From positions 1-51,819 of the forward strand of contig JAROBA010000037.1 in assembly GCA_029432815.1 (NCBI GenBank): a stretch of DNA of 51,819 bases, written 5' to 3'. The stretch comes from Pontiellaceae bacterium B1224 (GTDB lineage: Bacteria; Verrucomicrobiota; Kiritimatiellia; Kiritimatiellales; Pontiellaceae). The notes beneath the pieces are model-generated. The model ran no database searches. It was not told the DNA's origin and saw only the letters and a list, made by a program, of their open reading frames with translations. Shown in pieces: positions 9,874-18,350 of the stretch. Made by a program: the position numbers and the translations under genes. Every line of letters starts with the position of its first letter. Positions within the stretch are counted from its first letter, which is position 1.

Positions 9874-9993
9874 CGTTCCCGCCTGTTCCGGAGGCGGGAA
9901 CGAAAACCTTTGGAACCGGAGTGCGGGTATACTTACTTGCTGAATAACAGGAATCTCTCTCCTCCTCTGTTTGCACCCCGCACTCCGGTTCCA
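9874..9993. repeat. Two adjacent perfect hairpins after nifK
   Basis: First hairpin: CGTTCCCGCCT (9874-9884) pairs perfectly with AGGCGGGAACG (9892-9902). Second: 17-base arms at 9911-9927 (TGGAACCGGAGTGCGGG) and 9977-9993 pair perfectly around a 49-base loop. Neither ends in a T-run. They probably protect or attenuate the transcript between nifK and the next gene. A third, smaller GCAGGC/GCCTGC hairpin lies near 10011-10030. Confidence 0.8.
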
Positions 9994-10086
9994 TTTTCCA
10001 GCATTCATACCGCAGGCTTCCGGCCTGCTCCGGTTGAAGAGAACGCTACGCAGTACGTAATACACAATGCACCAGGAGTACGAAGC

Positions 10087-11019
10087 ATGAAGGAAGTTAA
10101 AACGAAGTACGGCCTTATAACGGATTATCTGAATCTGAAAATGCATGATTCAGACCAGCCGGCATCTATTCTTCTCACCGGACACACGGAATTGGAGACG
10201 CCTTACGGGACTCTGATCCCACAGTATGAGGTTGAAGATCTGGGCAGGAAGGAACACAAATACGTCCTCTTTCATCCAAATGGAACCGTGCGGAAAGTTC
10301 CGCTGCAGGATCCTCAGAATATTGAAACCAATTATGGAACCATCGTTTCCGAAATGCTGCTGTTTTATAACGATGGAGCCCTGAAAAAGCTCTTCCCGCT
10401 CACCGGGAAATTAAGTGGTTACTGGAGCGAGGAAAATGAAGTTGCCCTCGCTGAAGACCTCAGTCTGGCACTTCCCTCCGGGAACATCACAGCAAAAGTA
10501 ATCAGTCTCGGATTTTTTAAATCAGGCAGCATACGAAGCATCACACTTTGGCCGGGAGAAATTGTTTCGGTCAATACACCTGCTGGAAATATCGAAGCCA
10601 GAACCGGCATTTCCTTCTACGAAGACGGCAGCATCAAAAGCCTGGAACCGGCACTTCCAACCACCGTTGAAACATTGATCGGAACATTAGAGGCCTTCGA
10701 CAACGATCCCGATGGTGTCTCCGGAGATATCAACTCCCTCAACTTTGATCCGGAAGGAAACGTCACCTCGCTGTCCACCACCTCAAGCAAAGTGATCGTA
10801 ACCATTGATTCCGATACCGAGAAAACCTACCGGCCTACAGAACAAGAGAGTTTGTGTTCGGCAGCGGTTAAAGTGGCCGTGCCGTTAATTATCGAATTTA
10901 TCGGCGACAAGGTGCGGTTCAATCAAAGCAATACCGACGTGTATGACATTGCTGACTGTTCATTTAAAACCGAAGAGTACGTAGCGGACCTAAGCATGCC
11001 CTGTTACGAATGTGCTTAA
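10087..11019 (+). CDS. Unrecognised beta-repeat protein downstream of nifK
   Basis: I do not recognise a named family. The 310-residue protein has no signal peptide. It consists of repeated blocks of the form 'TxYGT(I/L)-x-E-x-x-x-FYxDGxxKxLxP', for example ETPYGTLIPQYE, ETNYGTIVSEM, NTPAGNIEARTGISFYEDG and ETLIGTLEAF, spaced by about 35-45 residues, which suggests MORN-like or beta-solenoid hairpins. The C-terminus ends with Cys-rich MPCYECA and there is another Cys in IADCSF. I start at the ATG at 10087 behind AGGAG; in-frame sequence upstream is hairpin repeat. Its place in the nif transcription unit suggests a role in nitrogen fixation or its regulation, which is inference. Confidence 0.8.
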   Translation: MKEVKTKYGLITDYLNLKMHDSDQPASILLTGHTELETPYGTLIPQYEVEDLGRKEHKYVLFHPNGTVRKVPLQDPQNIETNYGTIVSEMLLFYNDGALKKLFPLTGKLSGYWSEENEVALAEDLSLALPSGNITAKVISLGFFKSGSIRSITLWPGEIVSVNTPAGNIEARTGISFYEDGSIKSLEPALPTTVETLIGTLEAFDNDPDGVSGDINSLNFDPEGNVTSLSTTSSKVIVTIDSDTEKTYRPTEQESLCSAAVKVAVPLIIEFIGDKVRFNQSNTDVYDIADCSFKTEEYVADLSMPCYECA

Positions 11020-11052
11020 GCTCTTTTACGGAAAAAAAGGAATAAAAAAACA

Positions 11053-11358
11053 ATGCCCGAAACAATTGTAAAACCCCTCGGAAAAATTACCGCTATTCTG
11101 GCTGATCTCGGACTGGAAGTCACCTATGCCTACGACGATCTCGTCTTTGTGCAGCACTCCGCTTTCCTGCTCCAATTCACCGATGAACCGACTACATTGA
11201 AGCTGTTCATCAACACCGAATGCGAACCGGATGTGGCAACAGAAGTCCAGAGCAACATGCTCGAAGCCCACGCCAAGGCAGGCTACAGCCTCATCCCCTC
11301 CGGGCAATTCACCATCTCTGAGAATGAAGGCGAGACGCTTGACCTGACATTTTCCTGA
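11053..11358 (+). CDS. Small acidic protein, end of nif operon
   Basis: This 101-residue acidic cytosolic-type protein has no transmembrane segment. The pattern (short N-terminal helix KPLGKITAILADLGLEVTYAYDD, then alternating strands VFVQHSAFLLQF, LKLFINTE, and a helix MLEAHAKAGYS) suggests a compact alpha/beta fold. It starts 33 bases after the previous gene with AAGGAA upstream, so the two are probably cotranscribed and may work together. I recognise no family. Confidence 0.72.
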   Translation: MPETIVKPLGKITAILADLGLEVTYAYDDLVFVQHSAFLLQFTDEPTTLKLFINTECEPDVATEVQSNMLEAHAKAGYSLIPSGQFTISENEGETLDLTFS

Positions 11359-11400
11359 TAAACGCAATTGCTCCACGAGCCAAACACCTGCGCAGCATAT

Positions 11401-11622
11401 TCAGCGCACTTTAAAAGGAACGGTGATCTCTTTGGGATTCCTGTCCATGCAGGTTTCCGGTGTTATTTTCGGATTACTTTTTAGGCAGAAATCACAAAAT
11501 CGAAGATATTCCTCCGGCGTCAGATAAAGACGCCGCGTTCCGTAATATTCGTTGTCTTGTTTATCATCACGCAGTTCAACACAAAACCTGATCAGGCTGG
11601 TTGGAATATCGCTTCTAAAAGA
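11401..11622 (-). pseudogene. 3' remnant of an unknown gene
   Basis: Minus-strand reading ends at TGA (11403-11401) and stays open for about 70 codons back to an in-frame stop at 11625-11623. It has normal coding composition but no ATG, GTG or TTG start with a ribosome site. The predicted segment includes IRFCVELRDDKQDNEYYGTRR, LTPEEYLRFCDFC and PETCMDRNPKEITVPFKVR, a coherent Cys-containing C-terminus. I take it as the tail of a deleted gene. A 63-codon plus-strand frame over 11557-11748 is not convincing. The rest of 11359-11868 shows nothing else. Confidence 0.45.
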
Positions 11623-11868
11623 TTATCGAGTGGACTTGGAATCACGAGTCTCCGAGCAATCCTCGCGATGATTTCTGCTACAGAAAAGTACTTAATGCGT
11701 GCGATCCTTTGGGCTTACGGATATCCAAAGTTAGGTAAGTCAAATTAGATAAACTCACAGCTCTTCTACGCGTTATTTCCTCTGCTCATATTTTAAGCCT
11801 CTGTAAACCCGGAAACGGAGTTGGCGCAACGGAATACCCAAGAAAACTTCGGTTTGCTGGAGCGGCCG

Positions 11869-13821
11869 CTATTCATAGCGCAGGGCGTCGATCGGGTTTA
11901 GGCGGGCGGCTTTTCGTGCGGGCCAGATTCCGAAGACGATGCCGATGATGGCGGAGAAGCCGAAGGCCATGTAAATGGATTCCTGCGTGAAGAGGACGGT
12001 CATTCCGCCAAACCGTTCGGCGAGATAGCCGACGCCGGCGCCTACCGCAATGCCCATGCACCCGCCAAAGAAACTGATGATCAGGGCCTCAATCAGGAAT
12101 TGCATCATGATGTCGTTGCGCCGGGCTCCCAGCGCCTTGCGCAGCCCGATCTCGCGCGTGCGTTCGGTGACGGAAACCAGCATAATGTTCATGATGCCGA
12201 TACCGCCCACCACCAGCGCAATGGAAGCAATACTGGAGAGCAGCAGCGACATAATCTTTCCGGTCGAAGAAACCGCATCCTGAATTTCGGCCAGATTGCG
12301 AATCTCAAAGGTGCCGCTTTCCACCCTGTGGCGTCGCTCAATGAGCGCCAGAATATCTTCCTGTGCGCGCTCCATCTGATGTGCCTCACCAATCTGAATT
12401 TCGAATCGTTCCACATAGTCCCGCCCGAACAGCCGGCGCATGGCGGTGGTGACCGGGACAAAAGCAGCATCGTCATAGTCGCGGAAGCCCCCGCTGCCCT
12501 TTTCCGGCAGCACACCGATGACGGTATAGGTGCGGCGGTTAATTTTAATCTTCTGGCCGATCGGATTCTGTCCGTCAAAAAGTTCCCGAACCGGCGTCAC
12601 GCCCAGCACACAGACCATTGCCCTGGATTCCACTTCTGCTTCGGTGAAGAATCTTCCGATCTGAGGGTGGTAGAAGCGCATATCTTCATAATCGGGATCC
12701 ACTCCCGTGACCCGACAGCTCCAGTTTTTATTACCGACTTTGAGCTGAACGGTTCCATCGATGGTCGCGCTGACCGCCACCACATTCTGAACCTCGTCAC
12801 GCACCGCCTTTCCATCGGCCAGCGACAGTCTTGAAGTTGTGCCCTGCGCCTGGGAAACACCCCCGCGGGACCGACGCTGGGGATAGAGCATCAACAGGTT
12901 GGAGCCCAGCTGGCTCATCTGCTCTTCGATAGCCGCCTTTGCACCATTGCCGACGGCTACCGTGGCAATCACTGCCGATACCCCGATCATGATTCCCAAA
13001 GCTGACAGGGCGGTACGGACCTTGTTTGCATTGAGCGAACGAAGGGACTGCTTAACCAGCGTCCATCCCTCAAGCAGGGAATGCAGACCAAACCCTTTCG
13101 GGGTTTGTTTTTCAATGTCTGCTTTTCCAACCTTTGGAACTTCCGGAGCATTCGGATTCGGCGCATCGGACAGGATTTTACCGTCGCGGATTTCGATGAT
13201 GCGCTGTGCATGGTTGGCGACATCGGAATCGTGTGTCACCAGAATGATGGTTAAGCCGCGCGCATGCAGCTCGCTCATGACCTGCATGATTTCTTCGGCA
13301 CTTTTTGAATCGAGGTTTCCGGTCGGTTCGTCGGCAAAAATGATGGCCGGGTTATTCACCAGCGACCGGGCAATCGCGACACGCTGCTGCTGACCGCCGG
13401 AGAGTTCGTTGGTGTGATGCGACTTACGGTCGCCCAGCCCGACCAGATCGAGCATTTCATTTGCAATATCAGATTTCTTCCCGTTGCGTGCATAGATCAG
13501 CGGCAGGCCGACATTCTCCAGTGCACTGGTCCGCTTGAGCAGATTAAACTGCTGAAAGACAAAACCCATGATGCGGTTTCTAAACTCCGCCAGCTGATTT
13601 TCGGAAAAGTTGGTCACATCGGTTCCGTCGATTTCAAATGTTCCATCGTCTGGAACATCCAATAATCCGAGAATATGCATGAGCGTGGATTTACCGGAGC
13701 CGGACGTGCCGATGATCGCGACATATTCACCCTGCTCTACCGTCAGGGACACCCCATCGAGCGCCTTTACCTCGATTTCGCCCATCTGATAGGTCTTACG
13801 TAGATTTTCAACCCGAATCAT
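11869..13821 (-). CDS. macB: MacB-type ABC transporter, ATPase-permease fusion
   Basis: At 650 residues this matches MacB (about 648). The N-terminal ATPase has Walker A GTSGSGKST, signature LSGGQQQR, Walker B IIFADEPTGNLD and H-loop VTHD. The C-terminal half has one membrane helix (residues about 270-290), a large periplasmic domain, then three helices after residue 520 (MSLLLSSIASIALVVGGIGIMNI onward), ending PARKAARLNPIDALRYE, the standard FtsX/MacB end. Type VII (mechanotransmission) transporters of this kind drive periplasmic export of drugs, peptides or lipids with MacA and TolC. The ATG overlaps the stop of the upstream fusion-protein gene by one base. The palindrome at 13125 lies in the linker (VPKVGK). 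Confidence 0.93.
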   Translation of the reverse strand: MIRVENLRKTYQMGEIEVKALDGVSLTVEQGEYVAIIGTSGSGKSTLMHILGLLDVPDDGTFEIDGTDVTNFSENQLAEFRNRIMGFVFQQFNLLKRTSALENVGLPLIYARNGKKSDIANEMLDLVGLGDRKSHHTNELSGGQQQRVAIARSLVNNPAIIFADEPTGNLDSKSAEEIMQVMSELHARGLTIILVTHDSDVANHAQRIIEIRDGKILSDAPNPNAPEVPKVGKADIEKQTPKGFGLHSLLEGWTLVKQSLRSLNANKVRTALSALGIMIGVSAVIATVAVGNGAKAAIEEQMSQLGSNLLMLYPQRRSRGGVSQAQGTTSRLSLADGKAVRDEVQNVVAVSATIDGTVQLKVGNKNWSCRVTGVDPDYEDMRFYHPQIGRFFTEAEVESRAMVCVLGVTPVRELFDGQNPIGQKIKINRRTYTVIGVLPEKGSGGFRDYDDAAFVPVTTAMRRLFGRDYVERFEIQIGEAHQMERAQEDILALIERRHRVESGTFEIRNLAEIQDAVSSTGKIMSLLLSSIASIALVVGGIGIMNIMLVSVTERTREIGLRKALGARRNDIMMQFLIEALIISFFGGCMGIAVGAGVGYLAERFGGMTVLFTQESIYMAFGFSAIIGIVFGIWPARKAARLNPIDALRYE

Positions 13822-14981
13822 TAACGCACTCTCCGGCTTACTGTTGGGGAGAACAGTCCCCCGCCGCCTTCCTTGCGAGCGCCGAGGTTCATGCGCTGAA
13901 TTAAAACCTCATCGCCTTCTGCGAGGCCTTCCAGGATTTCAGTATAGAACCCGTCGCTTACACCGACCTTAACGCTTTTCATCTCGGGGTTTTCCGGATC
14001 GTCCGAAGTAACGAGAACAAAGCTTTCAACCGGTGCACTGCCTGGACGTCCAGCACTTTTCTGCCCGCTCCCTTCTCCGCCCCCTGCGCCTCCCGGCCCA
14101 CCGCCCTGGGCGACCTGCTGCAGGCGCTCCTGGATTTCCGCATCGGAAAGGCCGCGTTCCTTCATCCGGTCAATCATCATTGATTTACGCTCATCTCCCG
14201 ACATGCTGGATGTGTCCGGCCGCGAGCCGACCTTCTGCTGGATGGCCGAAACCGGCAGCGTTAAAACGCCCATCTTTTCTTCCGCGATAAATTCAAGATT
14301 AGCCGTCATGCCGCTGCGCGCGAAACGCGGAAGCCGGTTGGCACGGACATCCACTTCATACATGGTGACATTACTTTCAACCTTGGCATCGTAGGCAATT
14401 TTTTCAACCACGCAGCCAAACTCCTCGTCCGGATAGGCTTCAAGGGAAACAAGAACCTGCTGATCGTTTTCAATCTGGCCGATGTCGGTTTCGTCGAGGT
14501 TGGCGACAATAATCAGGTCATCCGCAATCACCACCACCGAATCGGAAGAAGCAATGGACTGCCCCGGCTCAAAGTTGCGGGCGATAATGGTTCCTTCCAA
14601 TGGCGAAATCAGCGGTGAAGGTTTGTAGAGATCCGCCCAGTATTCATACTCATCTTTACTCGTGGCCAACGCGGCATCGAGCAGCGTGGCGCGTTCGGTT
14701 GAGCTGATCCAGCCGAGGATCTGGCCTTTTTTTACTGAGTTGCCTTCATCCACCATCAATTCTTCCAGGCGCCCGGCAATCGGCGGTTTTACATCGAGCC
14801 GGTTCCGCGGCTGCACCTCGCCGGTCGTTTCCACGGTGATGCGGATATCGCGCAGCTCAACTTTTTGAACGTCATACGACGGACCGGAGGCTTCGGCTCC
14901 TTTTGATTTGGATTTCTGCGTCCAGAAATAAATGCCGCCGCCGATTACGGCTAAAATGATAATCCACTTAATTTTCTTCAT
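13821..14981 (-). CDS. macA: MacA/HlyD-type periplasmic adaptor
   Basis: This 386-residue membrane-fusion protein is anchored by one N-terminal helix (residues about 5-20). The split lipoyl domain is visible as KPPIAGRLEELMVDEGNSVKKGQILG and SPLEGTIIARNFEPGQSI, followed by beta-barrel segments. Two features are unusual. The alpha-hairpin between the lipoyl halves is only about 30 residues, much shorter than in E. coli MacA. The membrane-proximal region contains an insertion (about 251-318) with a helical part and a glycine-rich tract. The start at 14981 has GGAG upstream. It is coupled to macB and lies one base after tolC's stop, so the three form an operon. Confidence 0.9.
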   Translation of the reverse strand: MKKIKWIIILAVIGGGIYFWTQKSKSKGAEASGPSYDVQKVELRDIRITVETTGEVQPRNRLDVKPPIAGRLEELMVDEGNSVKKGQILGWISSTERATLLDAALATSKDEYEYWADLYKPSPLISPLEGTIIARNFEPGQSIASSDSVVVIADDLIIVANLDETDIGQIENDQQVLVSLEAYPDEEFGCVVEKIAYDAKVESNVTMYEVDVRANRLPRFARSGMTANLEFIAEEKMGVLTLPVSAIQQKVGSRPDTSSMSGDERKSMMIDRMKERGLSDAEIQERLQQVAQGGGPGGAGGGEGSGQKSAGRPGSAPVESFVLVTSDDPENPEMKSVKVGVSDGFYTEILEGLAEGDEVLIQRMNLGARKEGGGGLFSPTVSRRVR

Positions 14982-14982
14982 G

Positions 14983-16254
14983 TTACTCACCCTTCTCCGT
15001 CGTCTGCCAAACACTCCAACCCAATGCATTTTTCCAGCGAGCCTGTTCCGTTTCCGAAGACCGCCGGCGCGTCAAATAGGTTTTCTCCAATGAAATCAGG
15101 TTACTTTCAATCAGATCCCAGTCCTCATACGAGAGCAGGCCCTGCTTGTATTTTGCCGTGGAAATTTCCGCACGCAACTGCTCCGCTTTCATCAGCTCAA
15201 GCTGAACCGCTTCGCTTTCAACCGCATCGATGTATGAATTCCATTGTTGCTGCAGCGTTGCCAGCAGTGTATTTGCCGTATTCAACAGGGCCATTTCCGA
15301 CTGAATAATGCCCTCCTTCGCTGCGGCCACATCGCTTTTAATCCGGTTACCGGTATAAATTGGAATACTGGCATTCAGCCCCACGTTCCAGCTGCTGTTA
15401 TAAACATCGTAATTACCGCTGTTGAGCCCGGTTGAAGCGCTAAACGAAATTTGCGGGAAGCGAGCGCTGCGCGTGATTTTCATACCTTCCTTCGAAGATT
15501 CAATCTGCGTGGTCGCAATGAGATAATCCGGGGTCTGCTTCATCAATGACGAAAGGTCCGCCAGTTTTTCCGGCGGCAAGGCCAGCAATTTACCCGATGC
15601 CCCTTGAGTCGGTTCCGGCACGCCCAATGCGGCGGCCAGGTTGCGCAAGGCATAGTTCAGCGACCGCTTGGCTTCGCGCACATCGTATTGAGCCTGCGAA
15701 AGCTGCGCCTTACTGCGCGCCAGGGAACCGGCATTTTCACGGCCGCCGTCGAAACGAAGCTGAATCAGGCGCAGGTTATTCGCTCTGCGCTCCTCGATTT
15801 TTTCGGTGAGCTTAATCGAATCCTGCGCATAGAGCACATCGATGTAGGCCAGACGGGTTCGCAATTCCACATCTGAAAGCGTCTGCCGATACTGCTCATT
15901 CCCCACGTCCAGCTTTGCAATGGCCTGTTTGCGTTTGGCCACGTTTCCGCCGCCACTGAACAGGTCCTGACTCAACGACAGACGCCCGCTTGCATTCTTC
16001 GTGTCACTAAAACTGTTCTGCGATTCAACCTGGCCGAACGAAGCCCCCGCCGAAGCACTCACCTGCGGCAGGAAAACCGAGGTGGCCGAAGACACGCCGT
16101 ACTCCAATGCGCGCACTGCAGCCCGTGCCGCTACCAGATCGGGATTATGCAGATGCGTCTGCTGGAGACACTGTTCCCAGGTAAGAAATTCGTTGGTTTG
16201 TGCCAGCACCGCCGATGCTGACAACAGGGCAATCATCAATAATCTGTTCTTCAT
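14983..16254 (-). CDS. TolC-family outer-membrane efflux channel
   Basis: This 423-residue protein has a signal peptide (MKNRLLMIALLSASAVLA) and the TolC duplicated helical architecture: LTWEQCLQQTHLHNPDLVAARAAVRALE at the start, later ERRANNLRLIQLRFDGGRENAGSLARSKAQL, and the second half PIYTGNRIKSDVAAAKEGI with KYKQGLLSYEDWDLIE. It is the outer-membrane partner for the adjacent MacA/MacB. GGAG is placed before the ATG at 16254. First gene of the operon; a one-mismatch palindrome lies upstream at 16334-16348. Confidence 0.92.
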   Translation of the reverse strand: MKNRLLMIALLSASAVLAQTNEFLTWEQCLQQTHLHNPDLVAARAAVRALEYGVSSATSVFLPQVSASAGASFGQVESQNSFSDTKNASGRLSLSQDLFSGGGNVAKRKQAIAKLDVGNEQYRQTLSDVELRTRLAYIDVLYAQDSIKLTEKIEERRANNLRLIQLRFDGGRENAGSLARSKAQLSQAQYDVREAKRSLNYALRNLAAALGVPEPTQGASGKLLALPPEKLADLSSLMKQTPDYLIATTQIESSKEGMKITRSARFPQISFSASTGLNSGNYDVYNSSWNVGLNASIPIYTGNRIKSDVAAAKEGIIQSEMALLNTANTLLATLQQQWNSYIDAVESEAVQLELMKAEQLRAEISTAKYKQGLLSYEDWDLIESNLISLEKTYLTRRRSSETEQARWKNALGWSVWQTTEKGE

Positions 16255-16333
16255 GAACTCTCCGTGCAAAACAACCAAACCTTAAAAGGGAAGGATTATT
16301 GCACGGATTTCAAATAAAAGTCCGTCACTTTTT

Positions 16334-16348
16334 TTCCAGAGATTGGAA
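16334..16348. repeat. Iterated palindrome, near-exact copy
   Basis: TTCCAGAGATTGGAA, one base off the TTCCAANNNTTGGAA consensus. It lies between the 3' end of the protease gene and the start of the efflux operon. Confidence 0.8.
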
Positions 16349-16349
16349 A

Positions 16350-17477
16350 TTAATGGAGTCGGGCGCGAATGCGGTAAAACCGATTGGAATCGGTATTCGA
16401 AACGGACTGAGTGGTTTGCGAAACGGAACCATCAAACCAGTCTACCTCAACCGCCCAGTTCTGATTCGTCAGTGCATCGCAGAATTCAACGCAATATTTC
16501 CGATCTTCGGAACTCTCAAAAGTCAGCTTAACCGCATTGGTATAGGCCGAAACCGCCAAATAGGACGTTCCAAGGTTTGGATCTGTATTCGCAATCCATT
16601 CTTCATAATTCGTAAAGCCGTCCGCATCCGGATCATCCTCGGCATCCGAAACCGAATGCTCCGCCTCCCACCAGTCCGGCAGCCCGTTCATGCTCGTGTC
16701 GTAGTCCACAATCACCGATTTGATCCAATCAATATAGTCATGGATCATCGCGGCGCGGTTTTCAAAAAACATCGTATCGCTGGATCCATAGCGATACAGA
16801 TTGATGCCCGTCAGTTTCCATTCAGATTCGTCTTCAATAAAAACCGGGCCGCCGGAATCATAAATATTCCCGCCGGCTTCATAGTCGGTATCATTCAGAT
16901 TAAACGGCATTTCAAAACATTTGGTTGTAACCGTTCCTGACGTACCGCCGACATCAACACTATCAGTTGTTTCGCCGTTTCCCCGGTTCGTACCCCATCG
17001 TTTCACCCACTGCTCATCGGTTTGCGTGAATGAAGAGGATGACACCGCTCCTTTATAGCCATAGCCGGCCAAAAGGAGCTCTTTGTAGGAGCGGGATCTC
17101 CCGGAACCGGTATAAATTTCACCGCTATGCAGGGCATAATACCCGGGCAACGGTTTGTCGTATCGGACCAACGCTAAATCTGCCGAGGCATGGAACACGA
17201 TCTCCTGCTGGATATACACGTCTCCGTTAATCGTCAGGTTCGTTTTACCGCTGTCATCATCGGCAACATGCGCCGCCGTCAAAATCCAATAATGATCCAC
17301 CGCAACTGCGGAAGATCCTTTGTAGTTGTAGATTGAATCCCAATTCAATGAGTAGCCAGCAAGCGCCGGATTGGTTTCCGCCACCGTATAGTCATCAACC
17401 GCAATGGCCGAGGCTCGCCCGGCCATCCCAGTCAGCAACAGGGCTGCAACACTCAACTTTACCAACCAACAACCCAT
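16350..17477 (-). CDS. Secreted trypsin-like serine protease
   Basis: This 375-residue secreted protein has a signal peptide at residues 1-25. The chymotrypsin-fold triad is His70 (TAAHV), Asp100 (ADLALV) and Ser208 (YDSGGPV; the usual GDSGGP has Tyr in place of Gly). Behind the protease domain comes a calcium-type acidic repeat (DPDADGFTNYEEW, about 310-325). A C-terminal beta-sandwich ends NRFYRIRARLH, a tail common in secreted proteins of Verrucomicrobiota and relatives. I chose the ATG at 17477, which starts a good signal peptide; upstream in-frame codons include the palindrome at 17569. Palindrome 16568 encodes PNLG. The substrate is unknown. Confidence 0.87.
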   Translation of the reverse strand: MGCWLVKLSVAALLLTGMAGRASAIAVDDYTVAETNPALAGYSLNWDSIYNYKGSSAVAVDHYWILTAAHVADDDSGKTNLTINGDVYIQQEIVFHASADLALVRYDKPLPGYYALHSGEIYTGSGRSRSYKELLLAGYGYKGAVSSSSFTQTDEQWVKRWGTNRGNGETTDSVDVGGTSGTVTTKCFEMPFNLNDTDYEAGGNIYDSGGPVFIEDESEWKLTGINLYRYGSSDTMFFENRAAMIHDYIDWIKSVIVDYDTSMNGLPDWWEAEHSVSDAEDDPDADGFTNYEEWIANTDPNLGTSYLAVSAYTNAVKLTFESSEDRKYCVEFCDALTNQNWAVEVDWFDGSVSQTTQSVSNTDSNRFYRIRARLH

Positions 17478-17568
17478 CGTATGCTCCAAACTCAAAATCA
17501 CCTCATGTTGACCACATAACCGGACAAGGCACCAAGAAAAAATATGCAGGTTTAACAAGCAGGATTCC

Positions 17569-17583
17569 TTCCAATGATTGGAA
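17569..17583. repeat. Iterated palindrome between divergent genes
   Basis: Exact TTCCAATGATTGGAA in the 147-base gap between the protease (minus) and cmoA (plus), where both promoters must lie. A position of interest if the palindrome is a protein-binding site. Confidence 0.85.
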
Positions 17584-17624
17584 GTTTCTCGCCCTTCCAA
17601 TCCGATCTGCTACATTTCGCCGTT

Positions 17625-18350
17625 ATGGACAAAGATCAGATATATACCGATTCGATGGCAAACATTGCCAACTTCAGTTTCGATGCGCGGGTCGCCGATG
17701 TTTTCACCGACATGATCGAGCGCTCCGTTCCCGGTTACCGTTCCATTATCACCATGATTGAAACGCTGACCGAGCACTATGCCCAACCCGGCAGCAGGCT
17801 TTACGATCTCGGCAGTTCCCTCGGCGCCTCCACCCTTTCGATGCGTCGCGGCATCACAGCCAAAGACTGCACCATCATTTCCGTCGATAATTCAGAAGCT
17901 ATGGTTAAACGGTGTCGAAAAGTGATGGATCGGGATCTTCACGATACTCCGGTTGAGGTGATCTGTTCCGATATTCGGAATGTTGAAATTACCGATGCCT
18001 CCGTAGTCGTCCTCAATTTTACCCTCCAGTTTATCCCGCCCGAAGAACGGTTCCAACTCTTGGAAAAAATCTCCGCCGGCATGCGCCCCGGCGGCGTGCT
18101 GATTCTTTCAGAAAAGGTGATTTTCGAAGACCAACATCTGGATGAACTGCTCTTCGATATTCACCACGACTTCAAACGGGCGCACGGGTATTCCGATCTC
18201 GAAATCAGCCAGAAACGGTCCGCGCTCGAAAATGTACTCATCCCGGAAACGATCCCGACCCATCGAAACCGCCTGCTCAAAGCCGGCTTCACCTCGGTCG
18301 ATGTCTGGTTCCAATGCTTCAACTTCATGTCCATGCTCGCCATTAAATAA
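17625..18350 (+). CDS. cmoA: CmoA, carboxy-SAM synthase
   Basis: CmoA converts SAM and prephenate to carboxy-SAM, used by CmoB to make cmo5U34 at the wobble position of tRNAs. The 241-residue protein starts MDKDQIYTDSMANIANFSFDA, contains the SAM motif LYDLGSSLGASTLSM, and has the family's LNFTLQFIPPEER and SEKVIFED. I start at 17625 since the family begins there. The palindrome at 18051 codes FQLLE. It abuts cmoB with no gap. Confidence 0.96.
   Translation: MDKDQIYTDSMANIANFSFDARVADVFTDMIERSVPGYRSIITMIETLTEHYAQPGSRLYDLGSSLGASTLSMRRGITAKDCTIISVDNSEAMVKRCRKVMDRDLHDTPVEVICSDIRNVEITDASVVVLNFTLQFIPPEERFQLLEKISAGMRPGGVLILSEKVIFEDQHLDELLFDIHHDFKRAHGYSDLEISQKRSALENVLIPETIPTHRNRLLKAGFTSVDVWFQCFNFMSMLAIK

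Noticed and set aside
9829-10086. Upstream extension of the gene after nifK to 9829
   Set aside because: It overlaps the end of nifK and reads through two perfect hairpins; AGGAG before 10087 decides the start.
11557-11748. 63-codon plus-strand frame
   Set aside because: No ribosome site or protein-like pattern; overlaps the more convincing minus-strand remnant.
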